A stretch of 64,000 nt of DNA from positions 58,237 through 122,236 of the forward strand of contig SIJG01000021.1 in the NCBI GenBank assembly GCA_023374025.1. Reading direction: 5' to 3'. Below the pieces are notes generated by a model. It did not search any database. It had not been told where the DNA came from and saw only the letters and a list, made by a program, of their open reading frames with translations. The translations under genes were made by a program, and so were the position numbers. Every line of letters starts with the position of its first letter. Position 1 is the stretch's first letter. Below, piece after piece: positions 36,294-46,345 of the stretch. The DNA is from Heterodera schachtii (lineage: Eukaryota; Nematoda; Chromadorea; Rhabditida; Heteroderidae).

Positions 36294-36499
36294 CAATCAG
36301 TGAAATGTGACCCTATCAAACCCAGTATTTGGCTAATAACATTAAATTTTTATTCTCGAATGGGATGGACTGGTTGCTCAGACGGAAAGAGAAGTTTTTT
36401 TTTTCAAATTAGCAAATTTTTTGGATTGGATTTAAACAGAAAAAAAGACTGTATTAAGCTTCAAAGAATTTAGCATCAAAAATTCTTAAATCATTTATT

Positions 36500-37092
36500 G
36501 CATTTTAGTTGACATATTTGGGCCTTTTCTTATGAGTGTATTTTGTATCTTCTGTGACAGTTAAATAATTGTGACATCATTTAGCCATTGCGTTGCAATT
36601 CTTTGTTGTGCATTTAGTTTAAATGTTATGACTTCCTAATGAAGATGGATATAGAAGTAGCCTCATTAATTTGTACAAAATTGAAAAGCATTAGTAATTG
36701 CCAGTAGAGACCAGCGCGGGACGGGATCCCGCGCGGGATTTTGCCGAATCCCAGAGAAAGAGTTCTTAAGGCTACAATTTTTTTTAAATCCACTTCAAAA
36801 AAAACTAAAAAGGAAGAAAAAAAAAAGGAAATCAAACCAAAAAAAAAAATTAAAAAAAGAAAAAAAAAAAAAAAACTTAAAAAAAAAGAAAAAGTAAAAA
36901 AACACCTGCGGTAACTAATTAATCCCGCAGGGATCCCATCCCGCAAAGAATTTTGAGTTACAATCTCGCAGCGGAATCCGCAAATTTGACTTTTTTTGCG
37001 GGATTCTGCGGGATTTCATTGAAAATTTGAAGAACAGAATGCCAAAATTTTTGAATTAATTTATAACAAATTCATCAAATTAAATCATTCAC
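36500..37092. other. Srt 5'-flank-like DNA and a decayed GGGATCC-word element
   Basis: 36500-36700 resembles the Srt upstream region seen in the inverted-repeat arms. At 36705 TAGAGACCAGCGCGGGAC begins a word-rich tract (GCGGGAT words to about 37015, with poly-purine in the middle) that looks like a hAT MITE missing its right terminus. No gene. Confidence 0.45.
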
Positions 37093-37100
37093 CTTATAAG

Positions 37101-37688
37101 TAGGGATGCAATTTATAGTTGCTAAAAAGTGCCAAAATAGTTAGTTTTTAGTTTCTAAAAAACCCCCAAAATAGTTGCTAAAAATGGGTAAATAGTTGCT
37201 AAAAACTTTCAAACTTAGGGGTGTAAATCGAAAATTTTCTTTAAAAAGCTAAAATATTATGCCAAACCATTAATGAGATCCATAATTTTCAAAATCAAAA
37301 ATTATCGTCATTAAAATAATTAAATTAATTTTGGAGATGCATTTTTGAAAAATTTTTCATTTCTTAGGGGTGCATTTTTGAAAATTTTCGGGTCGATTTT
37401 TATGGGTGTATTTTTTGAAAAAAAATTTTAAGTCGATTCTTAGGGGGTGTATTTTTCCTTTTTATTGCATTTTTGTTAACAAATTTGGGCAAAACGCCAA
37501 AATAGTTGAAAATAGTTTTTTCAAAAATTTTATAGTTTTTTAGTTGCTAAAAATAAAAAAACTATAAAATAGTTGCTAATAACTCGAAAACTAGCTTAAC
37601 AACCACCTTAAAAACATGTTTTTCGTGCATTTCAGGCTATAGGGAGCTCAGGAAAAAAATAGTGAAAAAACTATAAATTGCATCCCTA
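37101..37688. mobile_element. hAT MITE, TSD CTTATAAG
   Basis: A 588-bp element with perfect 20-bp inverted ends TAGGGATGCAATTTATAGTT, flanked by exact CTTATAAG (37093-37100 and 37689-37696). The interior has repeated AAAATAGTTGCTAA words and AGGGGTGTATTTTT motifs. Non-coding. Confidence 0.95.
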
Positions 37689-37699
37689 CTTATAAGTAG

Positions 37700-38923
37700 T
37701 AGAGACCGGACGGGATCGGGATCCCGCGGGGTTTCTTCGGGATCCCGCGGGATTAAATTCGGGATCCCGACCTCGGGATCCGTCCCGAACGATTTTTTAA
37801 ATTCATCGGGATTGATCGGGATCGGGATTTCATCGGGATCCCGAACCGGGATCCCTCCCGACACTTTACCAATCCCGCGGGATCCCGCGGGATTGGAGTC
37901 ATGATAATTTTTCGAAAAATCTCCATTTTTTTAATTAATATCTTGAATTTTAAATTAAAAAATATTGTCATTTGCTGATTTTTCTTAAAAAATCCGTAAA
38001 AATTCCAAAAAATTTCCACAGGTCTCTAAAATTCCAATAAAATTTTCAAAGTTTAACGTAAAAGTTGGCCATTTAGTGACTTTTATTTTTTTCAAAAAAG
38101 AATTATCAAAAATTTTTTTAATTCCTAAAATATTATTTTAAAACTTTTAGGTAATATTATGACACAACAATTTCTAAGAATTTTGTGCAAAAAATTAGAT
38201 TAGAAATTGTTGTCTACGTATTTTTCATTGGGTGCATATCTGCAGCGCCGGACTCTAAAATCCTTATTTTCTTGAAAATTTTGCTCAAAATCGCTAAAAA
38301 ATTTTGGTTTTTTATCTGTTAACAAATCGCATCCAAAATTACAAAATTTTTCCCGCGCCGCCGGCCTCCCTCCACCTTGTTCCCTAAAGTTTTTGAAAAA
38401 ATCTCAGCAAAAAATCATAAAAATCTGATTTTTTGGCTCCGATGCACTTAACGATTTGCTAATTTTCCTTAAATTGTTAAAACTGATCATAGGAGGCGAA
38501 AATATAAAAATTTATAGTAATTAAATTGTAAAAAACAATTTAAAGCTATGTTGTTAAATGTTCTAATTTTTGGTCCTAAAATGTGATTTTTAGGCATGAT
38601 ATTCGAATTTTGAAAATTTTCTAAAAACCTGATATAATTCCCATTCCTATTTTTCTTCAATGGAATTGATCAATATAAAAATATAAGCATTTAACAAAAC
38701 TTGACACAAAACGTAAAAAAAAAAATTGAGTTTTTTTCAAATCCCGATAATCCCGCGGGATCCCGAAAAAAATCTTCGGGATTGATCGGGATCGGGATTC
38801 GGTCGGGATCCCGAGTCGGGATCCGTCCCGATCGTTTTTATGAAATGTTCGGGATTGATCGGGATCGGGATTCAGTCGGGATCCCGACTCGGGATCCCTC
38901 CGACCACAGTTGTCCGGTCTCTA
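37700..38923. mobile_element. hAT MITE, TSD ATAAGTAG
   Basis: A 1,224-bp element beginning TAGAGACCGGAC and ending GTCCGGTCTCTA, flanked by exact ATAAGTAG (37692-37699 and 38924-38931). Both ends are filled with GGGATCC/GGGATCGGGAT words in inverted orientation. The middle is AT-rich with a degenerate GC hairpin (38350-38370). It inserted into sequence overlapping the target duplication of the previous MITE. Non-coding. Confidence 0.95.
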
Positions 38924-38930
38924 ATAAGTA

Positions 38931-39400
38931 GGGCTATAAATGGTGGCAGGTGATTTCGTCAGCGAGTGATTTCGCCAGTGAACTATTTCTTTTTTTCGGC
39001 GTCTGTATTTGATTTCGCCAGTAAGTGAACTCGCCGGTGATTGTTTTCCCCAGATTGGACCAAATTCATCCCATGGGCAAATTTTTATAAAGATAAAAAC
39101 AAAACAAATAAAGGAAGGGGAGGTCAGCAATCGGTCAATTCCGAGAACAAACAAAATTGCTTTGTCGTATATTTGATTACTGCGTTTAATCAGTTTCTCC
39201 AATTTGTTGGTCAGTGGCATATGTGTGTGTCTTATCGAAATTCTCGAGATAAAAAATGGTATTTTGTATGTTCTTGGTCACTTTTTTGAATTCGCCTTGC
39301 GAGCAAAAACATCAATTTCTCCTTATTTTCTATGGCATTACTCCGTTTTGACCAAACAAAATCGACCCGGGGAAAAATTTTGTTGACAAATGGCGGTTAT
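38931..39400. other. Unassigned DNA beginning TAGGGCTATAAATGG
   Basis: Contains repeated GATTTCGCCAGTRA words near 38950-39030, possibly one end of another word-type element. No gene or second end found. Confidence 0.3.
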
Positions 39401-39409
39401 GAATAAACT

Positions 39410-39470
39410 GGGTGAGTGTTGTCTGCAAAATCCCCACCTTATAAGCCCTTCACGAGTTCGAATCTGGCCT
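39410..39470 (+). other. tRNA-like 3' half
   Basis: CCACCTTATAAGCCCTTCAC followed by GAGTTCGAATC, resembling an anticodon arm and a B-box/T-loop. There is no convincing D arm or acceptor pairing. A similar minus-strand relic lies at 40735-40790. Confidence 0.25.
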
Positions 39471-39534
39471 TGATCGAGGCCGGGCTTTTTCCTGTTTCAG
39501 ATCCAGGCCAAGGCTTTTTACAAAATGTCGAACA

Positions 39535-39774
39535 TTGGTCTTTTCCCGATTAGGCATTTGTCTGTGCCACCACCACTTCCTCTGCCAGTTACGGAATTCA
39601 TTTTAATGTGTTCGCGCCACCTACGCAAATTGTGCCATTTGAATTGGTGAACGAACGGACCAAGGAAAAGCTGACATTAGAGCGAAAAAGCACTGGTGGA
39701 AATTGTTGGCTGCTGAAGCGTTGTCCGATAATTGTTGGGGAGACGGCGGCGGTGCAACGGAAAGACGAAGTTTA
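39535..39774 (+). pseudogene. F-box-family-like fragment 1
   Basis: One frame reads FVCATTTSSASYGIHFNVFA, PPTQIVPFELVNERTKEKLT, then WLLKRCP, and stops at TAA. The PFELxNERTxEKLTL ... WLLxRCP pattern recalls the C-terminal region of expanded F-box-type proteins in cyst nematodes; no F-box itself is visible. It may be a terminal exon of a lost gene. The family call is from memory. Confidence 0.5.
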
Positions 39775-39779
39775 AGGCC

Positions 39780-40385
39780 TTAGATAAGGGCGAAAAAATC
39801 GTTAAATAAGGGCGAAAAAGTTCCAAATAGGGGTATAATTTTTTAAATTGTTCTTTTTTATATGAAAATAATTTCAGATTAAGGCAAACAATTTTATTCA
39901 CTGATTGGAGTTACAATTACGATACATTTTAAAATTTTCTGGAAAAAAAGACATATACGATTAAAAAATTCTGAAAATTGAATTTTTTTTTTAAATTTCA
40001 TTTCTTATGTGTCTATTTTTGAAAATTTTTTGGTTGATTCTTAGGAGTATATTTTTTCGAAATTTTTTTGGGTCGATTCTTAGGGGTGTATTTTTCGTTT
40101 TTATTGCATTTTTGTTAATAAATTTTGGACAAAACGCCAAAATAAGGTCGAAAACTTATTTTAAGGGCGAACATCAAAAATATGGATTTTTAAGGGCGAA
40201 CACCCAAAATAAGGATTTCTAAGGTCGAATAAGGGCGATAAAACGCTTTCGAATAAAAAAATGTGTTTTTCGTGCATTTCTCGTCGAGTTAAAGCCGCAG
40301 AAAAAATAAGTAAAAACTTCAGAATCCTCACCCTACTGTTCAGGAACCCGTGCTCCATTCCCAAAATAGGGGAGGGCAAACCTTA
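39780..40385. other. Repeat-rich intergenic DNA
   Basis: Holds TTAGGGGTGTATTTTTCG motifs (40080-40100) and AAGGGCGAA words on both sides, probably the outline of another word-type element at about 39775-40250. No gene. Confidence 0.4.
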
Positions 40386-40388
40386 CTC

Positions 40389-40957
40389 TTACTCCCGACG
40401 AAAAAAAATGTTAAAAATTTGTCGGGTATTTTTTCTAGGCTTAAAAATGAGCTGATCACGATTCTGAGCTCAGATTTTGAAAATCATTGATTTTTATCTA
40501 ATATTTTTTGTCAACTACTTGATTTTTTTCGATTTTAAATTATTTTTTTAAAAAGTTTAGCAATTTTTGGCATTTTGCCGTTTTGGTGCCTTTTTTGGCG
40601 TTTTTTACCGAAAAATTCCATTAAAAATGCCATAAAAAATCGGGAAAATACACTCCTAAGAAATGACCCGAAAACAATTTCAGAAAAATTTTATGGGGTG
40701 TAAACTGCACAAGTACCTAAAAAATAAACCGCAGCCAAGCGGACTCGAACCCCAGACCACCGTCTCATAAGACCCCTAGGGATTAATAATTAAATTCAAA
40801 AAATCGTAAAAAATTGAAAACTTGACTTCTCCATACATTTAGTAGCTCATTCGAATTCAAAGATTTTCAAAATCTGAGCTCAGATTCGTGATCAGCGCAT
40901 TTTTTAAGCCTAGAAAAAATATCCGACAAATTTTTAACATTTTTTTTTTCGTCGGGA
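40389..40957. mobile_element. Foldback element with about 95-bp inverted ends
   Basis: The left end (CCCGACGAAAAAAAATGTTA onward through CTGAGCTCAGATTTTGAAAA) and right end are inverted copies about 95 bp long with a few mismatches, around a 370-bp core that contains a tRNA-like 3' half. The CTGATCACGA...TCTGAGCTCAGATTT part is related to the ends of the element at 41743-42090. Target duplication not found. Confidence 0.75.
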
Positions 40958-41006
40958 CACCAATTATTAATGATTGCCCCTTTTTTGATGGCTTTTTTAT
41001 AACGAC

Positions 41007-41148
41007 TAGAGCTCGGCCTGGACCTGGATCCAGGCCTGAATTTTTCCTGGACCTGTATTTTCCTGGATTTTTGTCCAGGAAATCCAGGTCCAAGTCGAAC
41101 ATGGAATCCATGTCCAGGTCCAGGCTTTTTTCAAAATACCGAGCTCTA
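41007..41148. mobile_element. 142-bp hAT MITE, TSD ATAACGAC
   Basis: Begins TAGAGCTCGG and ends CCGAGCTCTA, flanked by exact ATAACGAC (40999-41006 and 41149-41156). Nearly the whole element consists of CCTGGAC/GTCCAGG words. Too short to encode anything. Confidence 0.92.
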
Positions 41149-41339
41149 ATAACGACATAGCACCGGGCTGGGTTACCTATGTTCGGACTTGAGTAAAGTA
41201 AGTGATTTTTCTGTATTATTTTTTCATGTTTATTAAACATTTAAATGAATTTCAATTTAGAATTAATTAAAATTAATTTTTATTAAAAATAAGATTTTAA
41301 AAAATAATAATAATTCCATTTATCCCCCGGGGGGATAAA

Positions 41340-41659
41340 TAGACGTTCTGCTCGTCCAATGTCCAGTTGTTTGTCGATGTCCTTGATGAATGCTGCTATG
41401 AAATCACTCAGTGACGGATGTGATTGAGTTCACGCTAAATTAACAAAAAATAAGTGTCTTCCAACGGACAAATTTTTACTGCAAATTGTCCATGCGCGGC
41501 TTCCATGCCGTTGTTCGTTCGCTCAATTGCCATTGGAGCCCTGGTGTACACATTCCAAAACGAGATCGGGAAGCGTGGAGGACAGACTATGTCTTGTTCC
41601 CAGCGTCGAATAAGCTGCAGGCTGCTATTTCGCGAACAGTTGGCATTTCTTATTAGAAT
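41340..41659 (-). pseudogene. MULE transposase C-terminal fragment
   Basis: An exon from 41659 to 41480 encodes 60 residues including PPRFPISFWNVYTRAPMAIE and RTNNGMEAAHGQFA, then donor GTAAAA. The RTNNxxEaxH motif is typical of the region downstream of the MULE DDE core in nematode FLYWCH/MULE proteins. A following piece (about 41430-41345) reads HPSLSDFIAAFIKDIDKQLD but is one base out of frame. It could complement the N-terminal part at 15940-16900 by family, but it is a separate decayed copy. Confidence 0.55.
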
Positions 41660-41742
41660 CTGAAATTTCTTTGTTTTTGAAGAAAATTTGAAATGACATA
41701 AATTTCTATTTAAAAATATTTTTTTTAATTTGGGCTAAAAAT

Positions 41743-42090
41743 CAGTTTCCGGAGGCTTTCGAGGGCGCTGGTCACGAATCTGAACTCGGATTTGCCCAAT
41801 TCCGAAGCCCGGACACGAACTCGAACAAAAAAATTAAATTTTTTTCAAAAACACGCGTTAAAATCGACCAAAATTTCGCGCAAATTGCGTGTTTTTTATT
41901 CAATAATAATAGAAGCATTGTTTTGCATCAAAATAAATAGTTGCCAAGTGAATTCGAAGCTTTTCCCCAGAAAAATGCATCTTTTGAAAAAAATTTCAAC
42001 TTTTTTGTTCGAATTCGTGTCCGGGCTTCGGAATTGGGCAAATCCGAGTTCAGATTCGTGACCAGCGCCCTCGAAAGCCTCCGGAAACTA
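41743..42090. mobile_element. Foldback element with about 87-bp near-perfect arms
   Basis: GTTTCCGGAGGCTTTCGAGG begins the left arm, and its reverse complement ends the right arm. The 87-bp arms differ at one base (CTCG/TTCG), with about 165 bp between. Related shorter ends occur near 40430 and 52120. No coding sequence. Confidence 0.9.
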
Positions 42091-42229
42091 ATTATGAGCA
42101 CAAAAGAAATAAATTAAACTAGAAACCCCCATTCTTCAGAATTGCCGAAAAATGAATGAATTTTCAGCCTCTATTAGAGACATCCATTTACATTTCTCAT
42201 TTGCTTTCGACTTTTCTTTTCTTATTCAG

Positions 42230-43133
42230 GCATTTCTGTGTGCCACCACTTCCGCTAGCTACCAAATTGATTTTAATTCGGCGCCAATGCTGCAGATTTT
42301 GTAGGTGTCCCTAATTTAACTTTGTTATTTTGAGCTAAAATTGGTATACGAGGCTTTTCTGGGGGGTGCTGGTCAGCAGGGATCTGAAATTGGATTTGTC
42401 ATAGGATTGTTTAAATCTCTATGATTTTATCAAATTTGTAAAAACCAATGAAAACAACCTTATCATAATCCCTATCATTCCAATGGCCACGTAACAACAA
42501 TATGTATGGGTCACAACCATCGCCAGTTTTTCTATAGGTCAAAGCTGGACGAGAAGCTCAACTCATACTAGTCCAATTCGTAATACTGCCCCCCGATTAA
42601 GACTGTTTACCTGTAAAAAATCATCATAATTTTAAAAAAATAAATCAATTCAAACATTTTTGTATAATCGATAGCCCTTGTGATTTATCTATTTCCTTGA
42701 TTTTCATGGGTTTTGCATGTAGATAGAGACTCTTAAGAACTCTTAAATGACACCAAAAATGTTTAATTTGGTCGACTTTTGACGATTTTTTATACGACAA
42801 GAACATTCATTCTGCAGGTTTGGCAGACCGTCACCGCCGCCAATTGAGCCATTCGAATTGTTGAATGAACGGACTAAAGAAAAACTGACACTGGAGCAAG
42901 AACGCGGAAATCCTTTTGCTTATGATGATTATTGGTTGTTGAAGCGATGCCCAATTAATGGGGGAACGGCGGACAAAATTCCAACAGATTTGAACCAAGT
43001 CACTTTCCATTTGAGTGGTTACGAGCCCATCGGGTGAGCAACGGCATTTGCTTTTGTAATTCGTCACCCAATTCAAATTGCGGCACTCAATTTAGGCCAT
43101 TGTCTCCAGAAGAAGAAGCGGACCAAAGCGACT
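42230..43133 (+). pseudogene. F-box-family-like gene fragment 2
   Basis: An exon at about 42230-42299 encodes FLCATTSASYQIDFNSAP. After an intron that looks expanded by repeats, an exon at 42819-43037 encodes PPPIEPFELLNERTKEKLTL and DDYWLLKRCPINGG, ending GYEPIG at donor GTGAGC. A last exon (about 43093-43133, acceptor TTTAG) gives PLSPEEEADQSD and a stop. The joints are in frame, so this 3' end could still be part of a gene whose F-box-bearing 5' end is not visible. Similar to the fragments at 39535 and 46281. Function uncertain. Confidence 0.5.
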
Positions 43134-43886
43134 GAAAGATCGGCGGGATTCGGCGTCCAACCCGAACAGCAATACTATGATAGTAATCAAAAACCATCAT
43201 GCAAAATTTCGCTTTATTTGTTTATTTTTAATCCTTGGCATAAACCGATCTCTCTAAGTTTTCCCTAGCAGACTGCAAATTTCAAAAAAGTTTTGGCCAA
43301 AAATGTTCGAAAAATATTTGTTTTTTGCGTTCTTTTGGACTTAACGTTTCTGAAAGAAAACAAAATTTTTGAAATATTGCAAAGAGAATATCAACGCTAT
43401 CGAATTGTTTTCCAAAATTTCCTTCTCTGAAAAGGTCGTCTGAATCACGGGCCGGGCCCATTGATCAGCGGAAAAGAAGGGAATATTATTTTGAATCACT
43501 AATTATGTATGGAGGGAATTAATTTGATACAATAATAATCTATTTTGAAATGTTATTACCTTTTCTGCCGTTTTTCGTTGAATTTGATGGATTTGCATTC
43601 GAAATTCATAAAATTAAATATATTTATTTTATTGTTAGGTTAATTCCGATTAACGATAATTTGGCCAACAATGTTCGAAAAATACTTTTTTTTTGCGTTC
43701 TTTTGGCCATAACGTTTCTGAAAGTTAACAAAATTTTTGAAATATTGCAAAGAGAATATCAACGCTATCGAATTGTTTTCCAAAAATTCCTTCTCTGAAA
43801 AGGTCGTCTAAATCACGGGCCCATTGATCAGCGGAAAATAAGGGAATTATATGCGAAACGATAGAGTATTTTGAATCACTAATTAT

Positions 43887-44486
43887 TAGGGCTGTCAATT
43901 TTATGTAAATACATATTTTTTTTCCTGGCTTCTCCATGCTCTAAATAGCAGGAAAACCACTTTCTTTTTTGTGTTTGCGAACAAAAGTTGGGACTTTTAT
44001 TTACATTTTTACATATTTCTAGGTTTTATACATATTTTACATATTTCGAGATTTTATACATATTTGGTAAATACTTTGGACTTTTTCTTACATATTTTCA
44101 TTTTTTTAACATATTTTAAGGATTTTTACGGAATTTTTGGAAATCCTCAAAAAAATCCAAAATTTCGGCAAATTTTTTGCACATATTTTCATATTTTTTT
44201 TCAAATATTTCGAGAAATTTTGAAAATTTATAGTGAAAAAATACCAATGAAAAATACCAAAAAAAGTAATTTTTAAAATACTAAAAGTGATTCTAAGACT
44301 ATTTGAGTAATTTTTATGCATTTTGATGCTTATTTCATTCTTTAAGATGATTTTTTTTTCCAAAAAATAACCATTTAAAGAAAATTTTATTTACATATTT
44401 GGGGTTTTTGTACATATTTTGGGATTTTTCTTACATATTTATGTACATATTTGGACCACTTTTTGTACATATTTTTGACAGCCCTA
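43887..44486. mobile_element. hAT MITE, TSD CTAATTAT
   Basis: A 600-bp element starting TAGGGCTGTCA and ending TGACAGCCCTA, flanked by exact CTAATTAT (43879-43886 and 44487-44494). The empty site in unit 1 of the tandem duplication (about 43497) has a single CTAATTAT. The interior is rich in TACATATTT words and is shared, in inverse orientation, with 49576-50202. Confidence 0.97.
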
Positions 44487-44544
44487 CTAATTATTTATGG
44501 AGGGAATTAATTTGATACAATAATAATCGCCTTTCGGAACCGCT

Positions 44545-44909
44545 CAGTTGTGCTCCGGCACGTTTGAGCGTCAGCATGTTTTTAGCTATAACTTTTTTCT
44601 TTGTCAACAAAATCCAACCTTGTTGATATCATTGGAAAGCTCTAAGTGTCCTCTATTAGCCTGCAAAATGAAAAAAAAAATTAGTTTAGGTTCAAAAAAG
44701 TTATGGCCAGAAGAATTCAAAAAACCAAATTTTCCAACTTTTTTGGCCATAAATTGGTTCAAAATTAATAAAAATTTTTGGAATTTTGAGGCTATTAGAG
44801 CATCTGAAGAGCTCTCGAATGATACCAAGATTGTTGGATTTGGATGACAAAGAAAAAAGTTATAGTGGAAAAACATGTGCTCTGTTGCCCAACCGTGCGC
44901 GCCCAACTG
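44545..44909. mobile_element. Foldback element with CAGTTG ends
   Basis: About 100-bp imperfect inverted arms: CAGTTGTGCTCC...TTTTTAGCTATAACTTTTTT on the left, and the reverse complement of AAAAAAGTTATAGTGGAAAA ... CCCAACTG on the right. A further right-end-like copy lies near 45400-45490. No exact target duplication seen. Confidence 0.7.
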
Positions 44910-45049
44910 AGGTAGACCGTCTCTTTTAAATGTTTATTACTTTCACTGCCGTTTTTCGTTGAATTTGATGGATTTGCATTCGAAATTCATAAAATTAATT
45001 ATATTTATTTTATTGTTAGGTTAGTTCCGATTAAACGATAATTCTCTGC

Positions 45050-45975
45050 TTTTATATACATATGATGTGATATATTTTAACAATATAAATCATATAAATT
45101 CTAAGCGAATTTAATTTTTCAATGGCATCGCCCGTTGAAAAAAAGAAAAAACTTTACTTCTCCGACCATTGCTTAATTTCTTCTACCACAAGTTGATATC
45201 GTTCGAAGGCTTAATGTGTTTAGAAGCTTTTCTAAGCTATTGCTTCGCGATTAGACAATTACCAAAAAAGTTATACATGAAAATTGCGAAAAAGTCAAAA
45301 TTTTGAAGTTTTTTCTTAATAAAATTTTTCCAGGCTTGAAAATCTATTCGCTTTTCGTAAAGCTAATAAAGTATCTGAAGAGCTTTCGAATGATATCAAC
45401 AATGTTGGATTTGGATTACAAAGGAAGGAAAGAGCTATAGTGGAAAAGCATGCTGGGGCCCAACCGTGCCGGCCCAACTGTTCTGAGCTGCTCCGTTTGT
45501 TGGGTTCATTTGTGACGCCATTTGGAGAACAGAAGAAATGAATAACGTATTTTCTCTAATTATATGCCCGTCTGTATTAATCAACCCGTCTCCAATTATC
45601 TCCCCCATGTGTTAATGACGAATATTCATTTTTAGTTTTAAATTTATTTGGCGTTTTGTTCCTATTTTATTTTGTGATGTTTAGTTTTCCCTTCCCAGAC
45701 TTTTTATGTTTTGTTCAGTTAATTATATTTTTATGTTTTATTTGTCGTCTCTCCTCCCGAATTTTATTTGTGGTGTTTGATTTTAATTTGGAAATAAATT
45801 GTGTTTGTATTTGCTTGTGTGTTTAATTTGACTGAGCAGCGAATATTAGTGCCCCGATTCCCCATTTTTTCTCTACACCCATTCTGAGGAGGTGAAAAAT
45901 AATATACCCAGGCATAATTATATAATCGAATTTTGAAAAAAAAAATAATATTTTGGAGTTTTGCCATTATTTTGT
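45050..45975. other. Repeat-rich intergenic DNA
   Basis: 45160-45490 is related to the foldback element above. 45546-45920 has ends resembling the TA-MITE family (CGTATTTTCTCTAATTATAT). No gene. Confidence 0.4.
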
Positions 45976-45980
45976 AAATA

Positions 45981-46121
45981 CCGTATTTGCTCTTTTTATC
46001 TCCCATGGGCGATTATTTTTCAACCTCTACAGAGACTGGGGGATTAAGATAGAGGGATTATTTTTCAAACGCCTGTAGACTGGGGGATTAATGGATATGG
46101 GGGATAAAAGAGCAAATATGG
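45981..46121. mobile_element. 141-bp TA-flanked MITE
   Basis: Ends CCGTATTTGCTCTTTTTATC and GATAAAAGAGCAAATATGG, flanked by TA on both sides (45979-45980 and 46122-46123). A short relative of the 1531-2599 element. Non-coding. Confidence 0.8.
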
Positions 46122-46280
46122 TATACGTATTTTAGCATTTTTCTTTTAAAATATAGATTCTTTAACAAAAATGCAAAAAAATGTTGTTTTTTTTGACTCA
46201 ATCATTTTAATTAAAGGAATTTCGTTAGGTTTCAAAAAAGTATGACCAACAGAATTTCATTGTTTTCCATTTTTTAAGAC

Positions 46281-46345
46281 ATTTTCTCATGCCACCGCTT
46301 CAGCCAGCTACAAAATTGAACTTAAGCTCAATGTCAATGAATTGT
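46281..46345 (+). pseudogene. F-box-family-like exon scrap at the satellite edge
   Basis: HATASASYKIEL matches the ATTSASYQIDF region of the fragments at 39535 and 42230, and then runs directly into the first satellite units (LNVNELYLNVNEL, stop). The S2 array therefore begins inside what was a coding exon. Confidence 0.45.

Larger units (their letters stand above)
43291..45050. repeat. Tandem duplication, second unit enlarged by insertions
   Basis: Unit 1 is about 43291-43660, unit 2 about 43661-45050. Both carry TTCGAAAAATA..., ATTGCAAAGAGAATATCAAC, ATGGAGGGAATTAATTTGAT and GCCGTTTTTCGTTGAATTTG in order. Unit 2 is longer because it contains the hAT MITE at 43887-44486 and a foldback element at about 44545-44909, so unit 1 acts as the empty-site control. 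Confidence 0.85.

Noticed and set aside
28380..36349. The 1-kb flanking repeats as LTRs of the gypsy element
   Set aside because: They contain Srt exons 1 and 2 and their intron, found elsewhere without the element; the likely LTR and primer site lie inside them.
36626..36946. Phe-rich minus-strand frame as a membrane protein
   Set aside because: It is translation of an A-rich/poly-purine tract in a decayed element.
39410..39470. Functional tRNA gene
   Set aside because: Only anticodon-like and T-loop-like parts are visible, without D arm or acceptor pairing.
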